Assembly: GCA_913775315.1 (NCBI GenBank) | Contig: CAJYIX010000013.1 | Span: 1-64,000, forward strand | Direction of reading: 5' to 3' | DNA from: an uncultured Sphingomonas sp. | GTDB lineage: Bacteria; Pseudomonadota; Alphaproteobacteria; Sphingomonadales; Sphingomonadaceae | Length of the DNA: 64,000 nucleotides | Shown: in pieces, positions 25,864-35,412 of the stretch | Layout: each line of letters opens with the position of its first letter | How positions within the stretch are numbered: the stretch's first letter is position 1 | The notes under the pieces: generated by a model | What the model was told of the DNA's origin: nothing | What the model saw: only the letters and a program-made list of their open reading frames with translations | Databases searched by the model: none | Program-made: the position numbers and the translations under genes

Positions 25864-27936
25864 ATGACCAAGATCAGCACAGGCGTCGGCGACGGCGGCG
25901 AAACTCACCAGCGTGCCGAGGGTGACGCGGCGGTACTGACCACCAACCATGGCATGCCCGTCAGCGACAATCAGAACAGCCTGAAATCCGGCGCACGCGG
26001 CCCGACGCTGCTGGAGGATTTCGTGCTGCGCGAAAAGATCTTCCACTTCGACCACGAGCGCATTCCCGAGCGGATCGTCCACGCGCGTGGATCGGGCGCG
26101 CACGGCTTGTTCGAGGCGACCGACGACATCAGCGACCTGTCGAAGGCCGCGGTTTTCAGGAAGGGCGAGACGACTGAGGTCTTCGTCCGCTTCTCGACCG
26201 TGGCCGGCGGTGCGGGTTCAGTCGACACGCCGCGCGACGTTCGCGGGTTTGCGGTGAAGTTCTACACGGCCGAGGGAAATTGGGACCTCGTCGGCAACAA
26301 CATCCCGGTGTTTTTCATCCAGGACGCGATCAAGTTTCCCGATCTCGTCCATGCCGTCAAGATGGAGGCGGACCGCGCCTATCCGCAGGCGGGCAGCGCC
26401 CACGACACCTTCTGGGACTGGGCCAGCCTGATGCCCGAGAGCACCCATATGCTGATGTGGGCGATGTCCGATCGCACCCTGCCCCGCTCGCTGCGGATGA
26501 TGGAAGGGTTCGGGGTTCACACGTTCAAGCTGGTCAATGCCGAGGGGAAGGTCAGCTTCGTCAAATTCCACTGGAAGCCCCGGCTTGGCCTGCAATCGAC
26601 GATCTGGGACGAGGCGCTGAAGCTGCAGGCGGCCGACAACGACTATCACCGCCGCGACTTGTGGGAAGCGATCGACACGGGCGCCTTTCCGCAATGGGAC
26701 CTTGGCATCCAGGTGTTCGACCAGGCGTTTGCCGAGGCGCAGCCCTATGACGTGCTCGATGCGACCAAGCTGATCCCCGAGGACGACGTGCCCGTGCGGA
26801 TCATCGGCACGCTGACACTCAACCGCAATCCGGACAATTTCTTCGCCGAGACCGAGCAGGTGGCGTTCCTCCCTACCAACATCGTGCCCGGCATCGACTT
26901 CTCGAATGATCCGCTGCTCCAGGGGCGGCTGTTCAGCTATCTCGACACGCAGAATTCGCGGCTGGGGACGACCAACTTCCACCAGATCCCGATCAACGCA
27001 CCGCGCTGCCCATTCGGCAACTTCCAGCGCGACGGCAAGATGCAGACGCAGGTGCCGAAGGGCCGCGCGAACTACGAGCCCAACAGCCTGGCGGAGCATG
27101 GCGAGGATGGCGGACCGCGCGAGAGCGCCCAGCGCGGCTTTGCGACCGCGGATGCGGCGACAGGGCCAGACGAGCAGGGCGACAAGCTGCGCGTCCGCGC
27201 CGAGCTGTTCGCCGATCACTACAGCCAGGCGCGGCTGTTCTACAATTCGCAGACCAAGGCCGAGCAGGCGCATATCGCCTCCTCGTTCGTATTCGAACTG
27301 TCGAAGGTCGGCGTCCTGGACCAGGTACCGCCGCGCATGGTCGCCAACCTGCGTAACGTCGACGAGGATTTGGCGAAGCGGGTCGCCGACGGCCTCGGCA
27401 TCGAAGTTCCTGATGCCGCAACGCCCGCGCGCGCGCCGGTAAAGATGGCCGCATCCGATGCGCTTTCGATCCACAAGAATATGAAGGATACGCTCGAGGG
27501 ACGCGTCGTCGGGATCCTCTACGCCGACGGCAGCGATGGCGGGGCGATTGATGCGATCGTCGCGGCGATTGAGGCCGAGCAGGGCAAGGCCGTGCTCGTG
27601 GCACCGAAGGTCGGGGGCGCGGTGCTTGCCGACGGGTCGAAGCGAAAGGCGGACGGGCAGCTGGCGGGGATGCCCAGCCAGATCTTCGACGCGATTGCCA
27701 TCATCGTATCGGAAGATGGCTGCCGATCGCTGCTGAAGGAGGCGGCGGCCGTCCAGTTCGTAATGGATGCGTTCGGCCACCTGAAGGCGATTGGCGCCGA
27801 CGACGCGGCAAGGCCGCTACTGGAAAAGGCTGGGGTCGAACCAGACGAGGGCGTCTCCATGCTCGACAAGCGGTTCGTTGCCGCGGCAAAGCGACGCTAT
27901 TTCGATCGGGAGCCAGGGCTTCGCACGCTGGCTTGA
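25864..27936 (+). CDS. katE: large-subunit (clade 2, HPII-type) catalase
   Basis: 690 aa, the length of clade-2 catalases, disproportionating hydrogen peroxide. Haem pocket His is in [13 protein letters not shown], Asn in [17 protein letters not shown], and the proximal Tyr in [13 protein letters not shown]. The catalase core ends near residue 500, then a flavodoxin-like C-terminal domain ([15 protein letters not shown]...[11 protein letters not shown]). The ATG is preceded by AGAGGA. The 292-base upstream gap contains no gene. It is followed directly by a decayed glutaminase. Confidence 0.96.
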   Translation: MTKISTGVGDGGETHQRAEGDAAVLTTNHGMPVSDNQNSLKSGARGPTLLEDFVLREKIFHFDHERIPERIVHARGSGAHGLFEATDDISDLSKAAVFRKGETTEVFVRFSTVAGGAGSVDTPRDVRGFAVKFYTAEGNWDLVGNNIPVFFIQDAIKFPDLVHAVKMEADRAYPQAGSAHDTFWDWASLMPESTHMLMWAMSDRTLPRSLRMMEGFGVHTFKLVNAEGKVSFVKFHWKPRLGLQSTIWDEALKLQAADNDYHRRDLWEAIDTGAFPQWDLGIQVFDQAFAEAQPYDVLDATKLIPEDDVPVRIIGTLTLNRNPDNFFAETEQVAFLPTNIVPGIDFSNDPLLQGRLFSYLDTQNSRLGTTNFHQIPINAPRCPFGNFQRDGKMQTQVPKGRANYEPNSLAEHGEDGGPRESAQRGFATADAATGPDEQGDKLRVRAELFADHYSQARLFYNSQTKAEQAHIASSFVFELSKVGVLDQVPPRMVANLRNVDEDLAKRVADGLGIEVPDAATPARAPVKMAASDALSIHKNMKDTLEGRVVGILYADGSDGGAIDAIVAAIEAEQGKAVLVAPKVGGAVLADGSKRKADGQLAGMPSQIFDAIAIIVSEDGCRSLLKEAAAVQFVMDAFGHLKAIGADDAARPLLEKAGVEPDEGVSMLDKRFVAAAKRRYFDREPGLRTLA

Positions 27937-27947
27937 GCAATGACGGG

Positions 27948-28322
27948 ATGCCCGATCTAAACATCGTCCTGACCGACATCGCGGCCGAAATCGAAGCCGA
28001 CGCAGTGCGGATCGAGGAAGCCGCCGATGCGAAGGAGCCGGGATTAAAGCCCGGCCCCTTCGGCATCGCGGTCACGATGCTGAACGGCGAGCGGTTTTGC
28101 AGCGGGGCGGCGGCAACGCCGTTTAAGCTGAAAAAGCGTCGCGAAAGTGTTTGCCTTGGAGATCGTGCTTTGCGCGATCGGTGATGAGATCTTCGAGCGG
28201 GTCGGCCGGGAGCCGTCGGGCGATCCGTTCAACTTAATCGTCGATCTCGAACGGACCGACGGCATTCCGCGCAATCCCTTCGTCAACGCCGGCGCGCTAG
28301 TCACCGTTGATGCGTTGATCAC
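27948..28322 (+). pseudogene. glsA: glutaminase (GlsA) remnant, frameshifted and truncated
   Basis: The first frame reads MPDLNIVLTDIAAEIEADAV... and GPFGIAVTMLNGERFCSGAAATPFKL, glutaminase-like up to the catalytic motif. The Ser-x-x-Lys region (normally FSIQSISKVF) is corrupted, and a frameshift near 28143 moves to a frame reading [29 protein letters not shown] and [20 protein letters not shown]. Homology then stops, so ~120 of ~310 residues remain. The catalytic Ser and the whole C-terminal half are lost. It cannot be functional. Confidence 0.85.
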
Positions 28323-28381
28323 ATCCTTCAAACGACAGCGCCTCAAGACTCGCTTGATGCAGGTTAAGCATCAGAAAAAAA

Positions 28382-28408
28382 GGAACTTTTCTGCTTCTAC
28401 ATTCGCTT
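28382..28408 (+). promoter_or_regulatory. possible EcfG (general stress sigma) promoter
   Basis: GGAAC at 28382-28386, then 17 bases, then CGCTT. The alphaproteobacterial EcfG consensus is GGAAC-N16/17-CGTT, so there is one mismatch in the -10. It lies ~26 bases before the start of the SRPBCC-ADH-SDR operon, just after a large catalase gene; both are typical stress-regulon members. Confidence 0.35.
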
Positions 28409-28433
28409 GCGGCTCACGAAACAGGAGCCTGCG

Positions 28434-28964
28434 ATGACCGACGACGCCCCCTCGGCGACTGCCAAGCATCACTCGGCGGATCGCGATCTGACGATGCAGT
28501 CGGTCACGATCGCTCGGCCGGCGGACGAGCTCTATGCCTATTTCCGCGACTTCTCGAACCTGCCCGGCTTCATGGACAATGTGGAGCGGATCGACGTTAT
28601 CGACGAGCATCGCTCGCACTGGGTGGTCAAGGCGCCGGCAGGCAAGACGGTCGAATGGGATGCGCGTGTCACTCATGAGGAACCGGGGCGCTCGATCACG
28701 TGGGAAGCCGAACCGGGGGCCGACGTTGTCAATTCGGGCCGAGTCACCTTCACCGATGCGGGTGCACGCGGCGCCATCGTAAGCGCCACGATCGCTTACG
28801 ATCCGCCTGCCGGCGTCGTCGGCAAGGTCATCGCCAAGCTGTTCCAGCGCGAGCCGGCGATCCAGGCGCGCCGCGACCTGAGGCGCTTCAAGCAACTGAT
28901 GGAAACCGGCGAGATCGCGACGTCTTCGCGAACCCAGGCACAGCTTCAGGAGGAACGCGCATGA
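28434..28964 (+). CDS. SRPBCC family (polyketide-cyclase/START-like) protein
   Basis: 176 aa. One SRPBCC domain: [35 protein letters not shown] (in parts, ~res 20-55), then [30 protein letters not shown]. This is the cyclase/dehydrase-like group with a predicted hydrophobic pocket. ATG 28434 has AGGAG 8 bases before it. The stop overlaps the alcohol dehydrogenase start, so this is the first gene of a three-gene unit. Ligand unknown. Confidence 0.9.
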   Translation: MTDDAPSATAKHHSADRDLTMQSVTIARPADELYAYFRDFSNLPGFMDNVERIDVIDEHRSHWVVKAPAGKTVEWDARVTHEEPGRSITWEAEPGADVVNSGRVTFTDAGARGAIVSATIAYDPPAGVVGKVIAKLFQREPAIQARRDLRRFKQLMETGEIATSSRTQAQLQEERA

Positions 28965-30160
28965 GGGCGCTGGCATGGCACGGCAAGCATGACGTACGGG
29001 TCGATACGGTCGACGATCCCGAGATCCTCAACCCGCGCGACTGCATCATCAAGGTGACGTCGACCGCGATCTGCGGCTCCGACCTGCACCTGTACGACGG
29101 CTATATCCCGACGATGAAGGCCGGCGACATCCTTGGCCACGAGTTCATGGGCGAGGTGGTCGAGGTCGGCGCCGGCTCGACGCTGAAGAAGGGGCAGCGC
29201 GTCGTCGTGCCGTTCACGATCTCGTGCGGCAGCTGCTATCATTGCGGCAAGCATCAATACTCGGCGTGCGACAACGGCAATCCGGCGGACAACCAGGATA
29301 TCGGGCAGGAGCTTTACGGCCAGCCCATGTCGGGGCTGTTCGGCTACAGCCACCTGACCGGCGGTTATGCCGGCGGTCAGGCCGAATATGTACGTGTGCC
29401 GTTCAGCGATGTCGGCCCGATCGTCATCCCCGACGGGATCGACGACGACAAGGTTCTGTTCCTGTCGGATATCCTGCCGACCGGCTGGCAGGCGGCGGAG
29501 AATGCCGATATTGAGCCCGGCGATACCGTGGCGGTCTGGGGCTGCGGTCCGGTCGGTCTGTTCGCGATCCAGTCAGCGTTCCTGATGGGCGCGGAACGCG
29601 TGATCGCCATCGACCACTTCCCGCGCCGGCTGGAATTGGCGCGGAAATTCGGCGCCGAGACGATCAACTTCGAGGAGACCAAGACTTACGAGGCGTTGAT
29701 GCAGATGACCGGCGGGATCGGTCCCGACGCGGTGATCGATGCCGTGGGGCTCGAGGCGCACGGCTTCTTCATCGACAACGTGATCGATCAGATCAAGGCA
29801 TCGACGTTCCTCGGCACCGATCGCATCCACTCGATCCGCCAGGCGATCGTCGCCTGTCGCAAGGGCGGGCGCGTGTCGATGCCCGCGGTCTACGGCGGCA
29901 TCGTCGACAAGTTTCCGCTGGGCGCGTTCATGGAGAAGGGCCTGACGCTCAAGACCGGCCAGACGCACGTCCAGCACTACCTGCCCGGCCTGCTCGCCGC
30001 GATCATGAAGGGCAAGATCGACACCACGTTCCTGATCTCTCACCGTCTGGACCTCGAAGAGGCGCCGCAGGGCTACAAGATGTTCCACGACGATCAGAAC
30101 GAAGTGACCAAGGTGGTGCTGAAGCCGGGCTTCGGCGCGCGATCGGGAGACGTGGCATGA
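28961..30160 (+). CDS. zinc-dependent alcohol dehydrogenase (formaldehyde-dehydrogenase-like MDR)
   Basis: 399 aa medium-chain dehydrogenase. Catalytic zinc: Cys in [14 protein letters not shown] and His-Glu in [12 protein letters not shown]. Structural zinc cysteines: [20 protein letters not shown]. Cofactor motif [11 protein letters not shown] (GxGxxG) with acidic AIDHF downstream, indicating NAD. Length and the long insert place it with glutathione-independent formaldehyde dehydrogenase-like enzymes. The ATG overlaps the SRPBCC stop and its own stop overlaps the SDR start. These SRPBCC-ADH-SDR sets recur in stress-induced loci of sphingomonads (from memory). Confidence 0.93.
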   Translation: MRALAWHGKHDVRVDTVDDPEILNPRDCIIKVTSTAICGSDLHLYDGYIPTMKAGDILGHEFMGEVVEVGAGSTLKKGQRVVVPFTISCGSCYHCGKHQYSACDNGNPADNQDIGQELYGQPMSGLFGYSHLTGGYAGGQAEYVRVPFSDVGPIVIPDGIDDDKVLFLSDILPTGWQAAENADIEPGDTVAVWGCGPVGLFAIQSAFLMGAERVIAIDHFPRRLELARKFGAETINFEETKTYEALMQMTGGIGPDAVIDAVGLEAHGFFIDNVIDQIKASTFLGTDRIHSIRQAIVACRKGGRVSMPAVYGGIVDKFPLGAFMEKGLTLKTGQTHVQHYLPGLLAAIMKGKIDTTFLISHRLDLEEAPQGYKMFHDDQNEVTKVVLKPGFGARSGDVA

Positions 30161-30939
30161 GCAAGGGTCTCGTCATCGTCACCGGCGCATCGACCGGGAT
30201 CGGCTTTGAACTGGCGAAACTGGCCGCGCAGGACGGCTACGACCTCATCGTCGCCGCCGACGAACCACGCATCGACGCCGCGGCGCGCGAGTTCGAGGCG
30301 TTCGGCACCCGTGTCGATGCGGTCGAGGTAGATCTCTCGGACCTGGAGGGCGTCGATACGCTGCTGGCCGCTGCCGAGGGCCGCACGATCGACGTGCTGA
30401 TCGCCAATGCCGGGATCAGCAAGGGCGGCGCCTTCCTCGATCAGGACGTCGCCTCATGGCAGCATTCGATCGGCACCAACGTCACCGGGACGGTCTATCT
30501 GCTCCAGCGCGTGCTGCGGGACATGGTCGCGCGCGATGCAGGCAAGGTGCTCGTGACCGGATCGATCGTCGGGTACATTCCGGGGCCCTTCAACGCCATC
30601 TACAACGCGACCAAGGCATTCATCGACAACTTCACCGAGGCGCTTCGCAACGAGCTGAAGGACAGTAAGGGCGTCACGCTGACGACCTTGATGCCCGGCG
30701 CAACCGACACCGAGTTCTTCGATCGGGCCGGGATGCGCGACACGCAGGTCGGGCAGGACGACAGCAAAGCCGACCCGGCAGAGGTGGCGAAGGATGGTTG
30801 GGACGCGATGTTTTCCGGTAAGGGGCACATCGTGTCAGGGCTCCTGAACAAAGCGCAGGTTCTGACCGCCGGCATTGTGCCCCAGGCGGTTCTCGCCGAT
30901 CAGCATCGCAAGATGGCTGAGCCGGGCGACGGTCAGTAA
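30157..30939 (+). CDS. short-chain dehydrogenase/reductase
   Basis: 260 aa [19 protein letters not shown] (~res 7-22), [11 protein letters not shown], catalytic Ser in [12 protein letters not shown] and [11 protein letters not shown] as YxxxK. The C-terminus is extended and helical ([18 protein letters not shown]), like the short-chain oxidoreductases acting on lipids or aldehydes. Third gene of the SRPBCC-ADH unit, overlapping it by 4 bases. Confidence 0.92.
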   Translation: MSKGLVIVTGASTGIGFELAKLAAQDGYDLIVAADEPRIDAAAREFEAFGTRVDAVEVDLSDLEGVDTLLAAAEGRTIDVLIANAGISKGGAFLDQDVASWQHSIGTNVTGTVYLLQRVLRDMVARDAGKVLVTGSIVGYIPGPFNAIYNATKAFIDNFTEALRNELKDSKGVTLTTLMPGATDTEFFDRAGMRDTQVGQDDSKADPAEVAKDGWDAMFSGKGHIVSGLLNKAQVLTAGIVPQAVLADQHRKMAEPGDGQ

Positions 30940-31144
30940 CCTTTCCGACAGCGATCAACGGCGCGCACGACCCAAGCCCAATTTGTCAGGGCCGCTGATC
31001 GGCTTCTGGGAACCGAACATCCGTTCAGCTTGCTCCTAAGCTGAGGCGAACGGTGTGCCTGTTTTAGCGCTCGACATCCTCAATGACGATGGGCTTACCG
31101 AAGCGCTCTTGCGCGTCCGACCTGTAACGGCGATCAGCAGGACA

Positions 31145-31375
31145 ATGACGGCAAGCGAAGTTCAGGATTTGCTGGTGAGCACCCTTACAAGGCGCTCGGG
31201 GGGCTCACTGCGGCGCTGGCGCCTCGTGATCGGTCCGGTTCGGCTTCACGACGGCGCTACGCATTCGCATTGCAACTGGTCAGTCGACCCATCGGGAGGC
31301 GCTCGTGAGGTCGCCGCGGTCGAGCAGCTGCTTGACGAAGTGCGGCTCACCCATCCGATCATCGCGGCGGACTAA
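31145..31375 (+). CDS. small conserved-looking hypothetical protein
   Basis: 76 aa. Basic in the middle (RRSGGSLRRWRLVIGPVRLH), with HCNWSVDPSGG and a C-terminal VEQLLDEVRLTHPIIAAD helix. The chosen ATG has AGCAGGA just before it; a GTG at 31055 would add 30 residues. No family recognised, though the CNWSV.PSG region looks constrained. The MFS gene starts 5 bases after the stop, so the two may be co-transcribed. Confidence 0.6.
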   Translation: MTASEVQDLLVSTLTRRSGGSLRRWRLVIGPVRLHDGATHSHCNWSVDPSGGAREVAAVEQLLDEVRLTHPIIAAD

Positions 31376-31380
31376 ACTTG

Positions 31381-32673
31381 ATGTCGCAGTCGCAGACCGT
31401 CGCCGATCGCCGCAAGACCGTGCGGGTTCTGCTCGCCAGCCTCGTCGGCACCTCCGTCGAGTTTTACGACTTCTACATCTACGCGACCGCGACCAGCCTC
31501 GTGTTCGGTCCTCTGTTCTTTCCGGCCAGTTCGACTTCGGCGCAGCTCCTGTCCTCCTATGCGAGCTTTGGGCTGGCCTTTCTGGCCCGACCGCTGGGCG
31601 GCGTGTTGTTCGGGCATTTCGGGGACAGGGTCGGACGCAAATCGACGCTGGTCGCCTCGCTGCTGCTGATGGGCGGGTCGACGGCCGCGATCGCGTTCCT
31701 GCCCACCTTTGCGATGGTCGGCTGGATCGCGCCGGCGCTGCTCTGTCTGTTGCGGTTCGGCCAAGGATTGGGGCTGGGTGGCGAGTGGAGCGGTGCGGCG
31801 CTTCTGGCGGTGGAGAACGCGCCGCCCGGCTGGCGCGCCCGCTTCGGCATGGTGCCGCAACTCGGCGCGCCGCTGGGGTTCATCGCCGCCAACGGCTTCT
31901 TCCTGATCCTCGGAGCGACGCTCAGCCTCGACCAGTTCCGCGACTGGGGCTGGCGGGTGCCCTTCCTGGCAAGCGCCCTTCTGGTCGGGCTGGGAATGTG
32001 GGTCAGGCTGAGGCTCACCGAAACGACCGCCTTCACCGCCGCCCTGCGTGACGAGCAGCCCGCGCGGGTGCCGGTGATGCTGGTGCTGAAACAGCATGCC
32101 GGGGCTGCGGTCGCCGGGACGCTGGGCGTCATCGCATGCTTCGCCCTTTACTATATCGCGACCGCCTTCGCGCTTGGCTACGGCACCACCACGCTGGGCT
32201 ATGATCGTCAGTCGTTCCTGCAAGCGCAGCTCGGCGCGATCCTGTTCATGGCCGCCGGCATCATTGCTGCAGGGTGGCTCGCGGACAGCGTCGGCGAGCG
32301 ACGAGTGCTGCTCGGCGGATGTGTCGCGACGATGGTCGTCGGCACGTTGCTGCCCTCGCTGCTCGGAAGCGGCTCGATGACGGGCGTGTTCGCGTTCATG
32401 GCGATTGCGCTGCTCGCCATGGGGTTCGTTTATGGTCCGCTCGGGGCCTGGCTGCCGGGCCTGTTTCCGGCGCGCGTCCGCTACACGGGCTCGTCGCTGG
32501 CGTTCAACCTTGGCGGCGTTATCGGCGGTGGACTGACCCCGGCTTTTGCCCAGGTCATGGCGGAGCGCGGCGGCCTGCCCCCGGTCGGCGTCTACCTCGC
32601 CAGCGCCGCGGTGCTCAGTGCCACCGGCTTGTTGCTGTCCCGACGGAAAAGGCAAGCGACCGACCTTCGATAG
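31381..32673 (+). CDS. MFS transporter, metabolite:H+ symporter (MHS) type
   Basis: 430 aa with twelve membrane helices. N-terminal signature VGTSVEFYDFYIYATATSLVFG; the loop-2/3 motif GHFGDRVGRKSTLVASLLLMGGST; LRFGQGLGLGGEWSGAALLAVE after TM4; and a second-half RRVLLGG equivalent. MHS members take up organic acids such as proline betaine, shikimate or alpha-ketoglutarate. The specific substrate cannot be read. Confidence 0.92.
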   Translation: MSQSQTVADRRKTVRVLLASLVGTSVEFYDFYIYATATSLVFGPLFFPASSTSAQLLSSYASFGLAFLARPLGGVLFGHFGDRVGRKSTLVASLLLMGGSTAAIAFLPTFAMVGWIAPALLCLLRFGQGLGLGGEWSGAALLAVENAPPGWRARFGMVPQLGAPLGFIAANGFFLILGATLSLDQFRDWGWRVPFLASALLVGLGMWVRLRLTETTAFTAALRDEQPARVPVMLVLKQHAGAAVAGTLGVIACFALYYIATAFALGYGTTTLGYDRQSFLQAQLGAILFMAAGIIAAGWLADSVGERRVLLGGCVATMVVGTLLPSLLGSGSMTGVFAFMAIALLAMGFVYGPLGAWLPGLFPARVRYTGSSLAFNLGGVIGGGLTPAFAQVMAERGGLPPVGVYLASAAVLSATGLLLSRRKRQATDLR

Positions 32674-33064
32674 CGCCTGGTTGCCGCGTGCCCTTCATGC
32701 AGCCAGTGATGGCTGTTCTACAGGCATGACGGCAGAGTTCTGACCCACTCTCGGCCATTCACGCGCCGCTTTCCGCCGCCCGACATCTGCCGTTCACTCA
32801 TGTCAGCGGATCGACCGCTTGAATCGAGGTCAGCATCATCTTGGAGCGACTGAGATTAGGGACTTTCATGCCGGACAGCCTGCAGGATTGAAGCGGTCGA
32901 AAGCCGCTCATGTGCACACCTCTTTCGTGAAAGACCAATCGCCGCTGCGTGGTCGCAACTTCGTGATCGGCATGCGTCGCGCCTTCTGAACGCATGTTGA
33001 GCGTGCAGCTGCCGCACCATCGCTAACACTGTCCACTTGTTTAGAAGTCTGCCAACTGAACAGC
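32674..33064. other. 391-base gap without a convincing gene
   Basis: GC is lower than in the flanks. A short minus-strand frame (32798-32995) ends LSRSKMMLTSIQAVDPLT, faintly like the tail of an Lrp/AsnC regulator. Another frame contains LLNKWTVLAMVRQL, faintly like HxlR. Neither is long enough to call. It probably holds decayed regulator DNA. Confidence 0.4.
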
Positions 33065-33967
33065 TTACCCCGCCTTTGCGCGAACGGAAGCTTGATGTGC
33101 TCCGATGCCCGCCAGCACACCCGCAGCGGACGCTAGCGTGGCGTTGTGCATGGGGGTGGCCGCATCGCCTGCTGCCCACACGCCCGCAACTGAGGTAGCA
33201 CCCCACTGATCGACCCTCACGTACGGCCCTGTCGGTCCGTCCTCGTGTGCGCACCCCAGCATTTTAGCGAGCGGCGTAGCAGGATTCGTGCGCGGCGCAG
33301 TGAAGACCGCTGCCACCCGAACGAAGCGTCCATCGGCAAGGCGGACACCGTCGAGCACTGGCGCGTCGCCTACCAACTCCACAACCGGCGTGCGCTCGAT
33401 GGTGATGCCGCGCGCGGCGAAGGCGTCGATCTCGGTCGTCTCCGGCTCGAACAGTCCCTGCGTGAAGTAAGTGGTCGGTCCCCAGTCCGGAATGAGCATC
33501 GCCTGATGCGCTGACATGGGATGCGCCGCAACCACGCCGAGCGGCAAGTCGCGTACCTCATATCCGTGGCAATAGGGACAATGGAGCACGGTCCCTCCCC
33601 AGCGTTCGTACATGCCGGGGATGGCTGGCAGCTGATCCGAGACTCCCGTTGCCAGGATCAGGCGCCTGGCGCGGTGTTCACCTCCGTCCGACAATTCGAT
33701 GGCGAAATCGGCACCAAGTGCCCGCGCGCCAACAGCCTCACCGGACATGACCTCGACGGTCGGATAGCGCAGCAATTGGCAACGGGCATCGCGCATGATC
33801 GCCGCAGGCGCACGCCCATCCTGTCCCAGAAAGCCATGCGCTTCGTCTGCAAAGCGGTTCCGCGGCGTCCCGGCATCGATCACCAGCACGTTCTGTCGCG
33901 CGCGCGCCAACTGCATCGCAGCCGAAGTTCCAGCGAAGCTGCCCCCGACTACGATCACGTCGTACAT
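33065..33967 (-). CDS. thioredoxin-reductase-like NAD(P)/FAD-dependent oxidoreductase
   Basis: 300 aa. FAD motif DVIVVGGSFAGTSAAMQLARA (~res 3-23), an active-site CPYC in TVLHCPYCHGYE (~res 132-135, TrxB-like), and a C-terminal FAD loop GVWAAGDAATPMHNATLA. The NAD(P) GxGxxG is degenerate (LGVVAAHPMSAHQ), as in bacilliredoxin-reductase-like and other non-canonical TrxR homologues. It is divergent from an Rrf2 regulator, which suggests redox-controlled expression. Confidence 0.88.
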   Translation of the reverse strand: MYDVIVVGGSFAGTSAAMQLARARQNVLVIDAGTPRNRFADEAHGFLGQDGRAPAAIMRDARCQLLRYPTVEVMSGEAVGARALGADFAIELSDGGEHRARRLILATGVSDQLPAIPGMYERWGGTVLHCPYCHGYEVRDLPLGVVAAHPMSAHQAMLIPDWGPTTYFTQGLFEPETTEIDAFAARGITIERTPVVELVGDAPVLDGVRLADGRFVRVAAVFTAPRTNPATPLAKMLGCAHEDGPTGPYVRVDQWGATSVAGVWAAGDAATPMHNATLASAAGVLAGIGAHQASVRAKAG

Positions 33968-34073
33968 GCACCTGTCCTTCATATAACACGTTCGGTTACA
34001 TGATGCAGCGCATCGGCTTTTGCAACAGCTATTGTGGCATGATAGCGTGCACACGCTGCCGGAGGTTGAAGGT

Positions 34074-34523
34074 TTGGACGCGCGTCTGTCGAGAATGCTG
34101 CATTTGCTGATCCACATGGGTCGCATGGAGGGACCGCTGACCTCCGAGGCGGCGGCAACGATGCTAGGCACCAACCCGGTGGTGGTCCGACGCACGATGG
34201 CCGGCCTTCGCGATGCGGGTTACGTTCGGTCGGTGAAAGGGCATGGCGGCGGCTGGTCGCTGACGTGCAAACTCGACGACATAAGCATGCTCGACGTGCA
34301 TCGCGCCCTCGGCGAAAATCGCATCTTCGCGCTTGGTCCGGCTGATCCCAACCCAAGTTGTCTGGTGGAACAGGCCGTCAACGGCTCACTGGGAAGTGCG
34401 ATGCGCGAGGCAGAGAGATTATTGCTGCAACGCCTTGCCGAGGTAACGCTTGCCGATATCGCCGCTGACTTTGACAAGCGTTTTGCGAGCGTGTCGCCCG
34501 ACGCTCGGCTCGCAAGAGCGTAG
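34074..34523 (+). CDS. Rrf2 family transcriptional regulator
   Basis: 149 aa: DARLSRMLHLLIHMGRMEGPLTSEAAATMLGTNPVVVRRTMAGLRDAGYV (winged helix, in parts), then KGHGGGWSLTCKLDDISMLDVHRALG, the Rrf2 signature. Only one clear later Cys (PSCLVEQ), so an Fe-S ligand set of the IscR type is not evident. TTG 34074 is favoured (GGAGG 8 bases before); in-frame GTG 34047 and TTG 34020 are alternatives. Divergent from the TrxR-like gene, its likely target. Confidence 0.88.
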   Translation: MDARLSRMLHLLIHMGRMEGPLTSEAAATMLGTNPVVVRRTMAGLRDAGYVRSVKGHGGGWSLTCKLDDISMLDVHRALGENRIFALGPADPNPSCLVEQAVNGSLGSAMREAERLLLQRLAEVTLADIAADFDKRFASVSPDARLARA

Positions 34524-34839
34524 TCGATGTAAGCGAGCCAGCTTTCCCAAAAACGAAGGTGCGGCGAGACGGCCAGGGTGGGCCGGGTTCCTCAAAGCCC
34601 GGAAATTTGGATTTAACCGCAAGGCCCTGTCTCAACTGCTTTTTTCGAGACGCTCGGGCGGATACGAAGAAACAGGATTGCCGCAGGTCGTAAGGACGGC
34701 CGGAGTCGGAATGTCCCGCCGACTGCCGATCGGCGGTTCGCCGTTCCGCAACGGCAAAGACCCACAACCGGACGCAGCTGGCGAACTTGGGCCTATCGGC
34801 TATCTGCCGCTTGTTCATCTGGCCTGCTAAAGATGCTGA
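34524..34839. other. 316-base gap without a gene
   Basis: No plausible coding frame. The part at ~34699-34750 contains short inverted GCCGA/TCGGC and CGGAA/TTCCG stretches. It lies between the Rrf2 gene and a carbohydrate-binding-module remnant, so it is probably a deletion scar of the lost upstream part of that gene. Confidence 0.4.
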
Positions 34840-35346
34840 TGTGCGCAGCGCGACGAGATCGTTGCCCGATTTCGCTTCTATCGCAACGACGGGCTGATCG
34901 GCGTCAACCTGCTCGCCAACGGTGGCTTCGACGTGACCCTCGTCACCGCGCCGCCGACCTGGCTGGTCCGAGGCTGGCAGGAGAATTACGACAAGCCGGC
35001 CAGCTTCATCATTACCGCCGGCACGCACAGCGGCGGCCGCGCGCTGCGCCAGGGGCTGGCCACCGCCTATACCGTCACCGACAAGCAGGACATGAAATAC
35101 ATCCCCAACGGCACCTATCGCCTGACCGCATGGGTGAAGAGCAGCGGCCGCCAGTCGACCGCCCAGATGCGCGTGCTCAACCACGGAACGGCCGAACGGT
35201 CGCAGGCGATCTGCACGCAGGCCGCCTAGACGCAGATCGCGATCAACGACATCGCCGTCACCAGCGGCGACGCGACGGTCGCCTTCACCTCGATCGGCTC
35301 GGGCGGCCAGACCCTCGACGTCGACGACGTGGTTTTCGAGCTCACG
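34840..35346 (+). pseudogene. C-terminal carbohydrate-binding module (CBM61-like) remnant
   Basis: An open frame with no start reads RDEIVARFRFYRNDGLIGVNLLANGGFD, then a jelly-roll: SFIITAGTHSGGRALRQG, IPNGTYRLTAWVKSSGRQ, a TAG stop at 35227-35229 (where a Tyr/Trp is expected), then in frame TQIAINDIAVTSGDATVAFTS and GGQTLDVDDVVFEL. The N-G-T-Y-x-L-x-A-W and VDDVVFE pattern is that of galactan-binding CBM61-like modules that sit at the C-terminus of GH53 galactanases. The catalytic domain is gone. The reading ends against the convergent ATP-grasp gene. Confidence 0.75.
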
Positions 35347-35412
35347 AGCTGGTCGTTCGCGCGCGGACGCCAAGGCGCTTCGATCGCCCCGGTGACGGCG
35401 CGCATTTCGCCG

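Noticed and set aside
28356..28380. TGATGC...GCATCA hairpin next to an A-run as a terminator
   Set aside because: On neither strand does a T-run follow the stem; the As follow it on the plus strand, so it is not a Rho-independent terminator.
32798..32995. 65-codon minus frame as an Lrp/AsnC tail
   Set aside because: Similarity is limited to about 18 C-terminal residues and no HTH is present; too weak to annotate.
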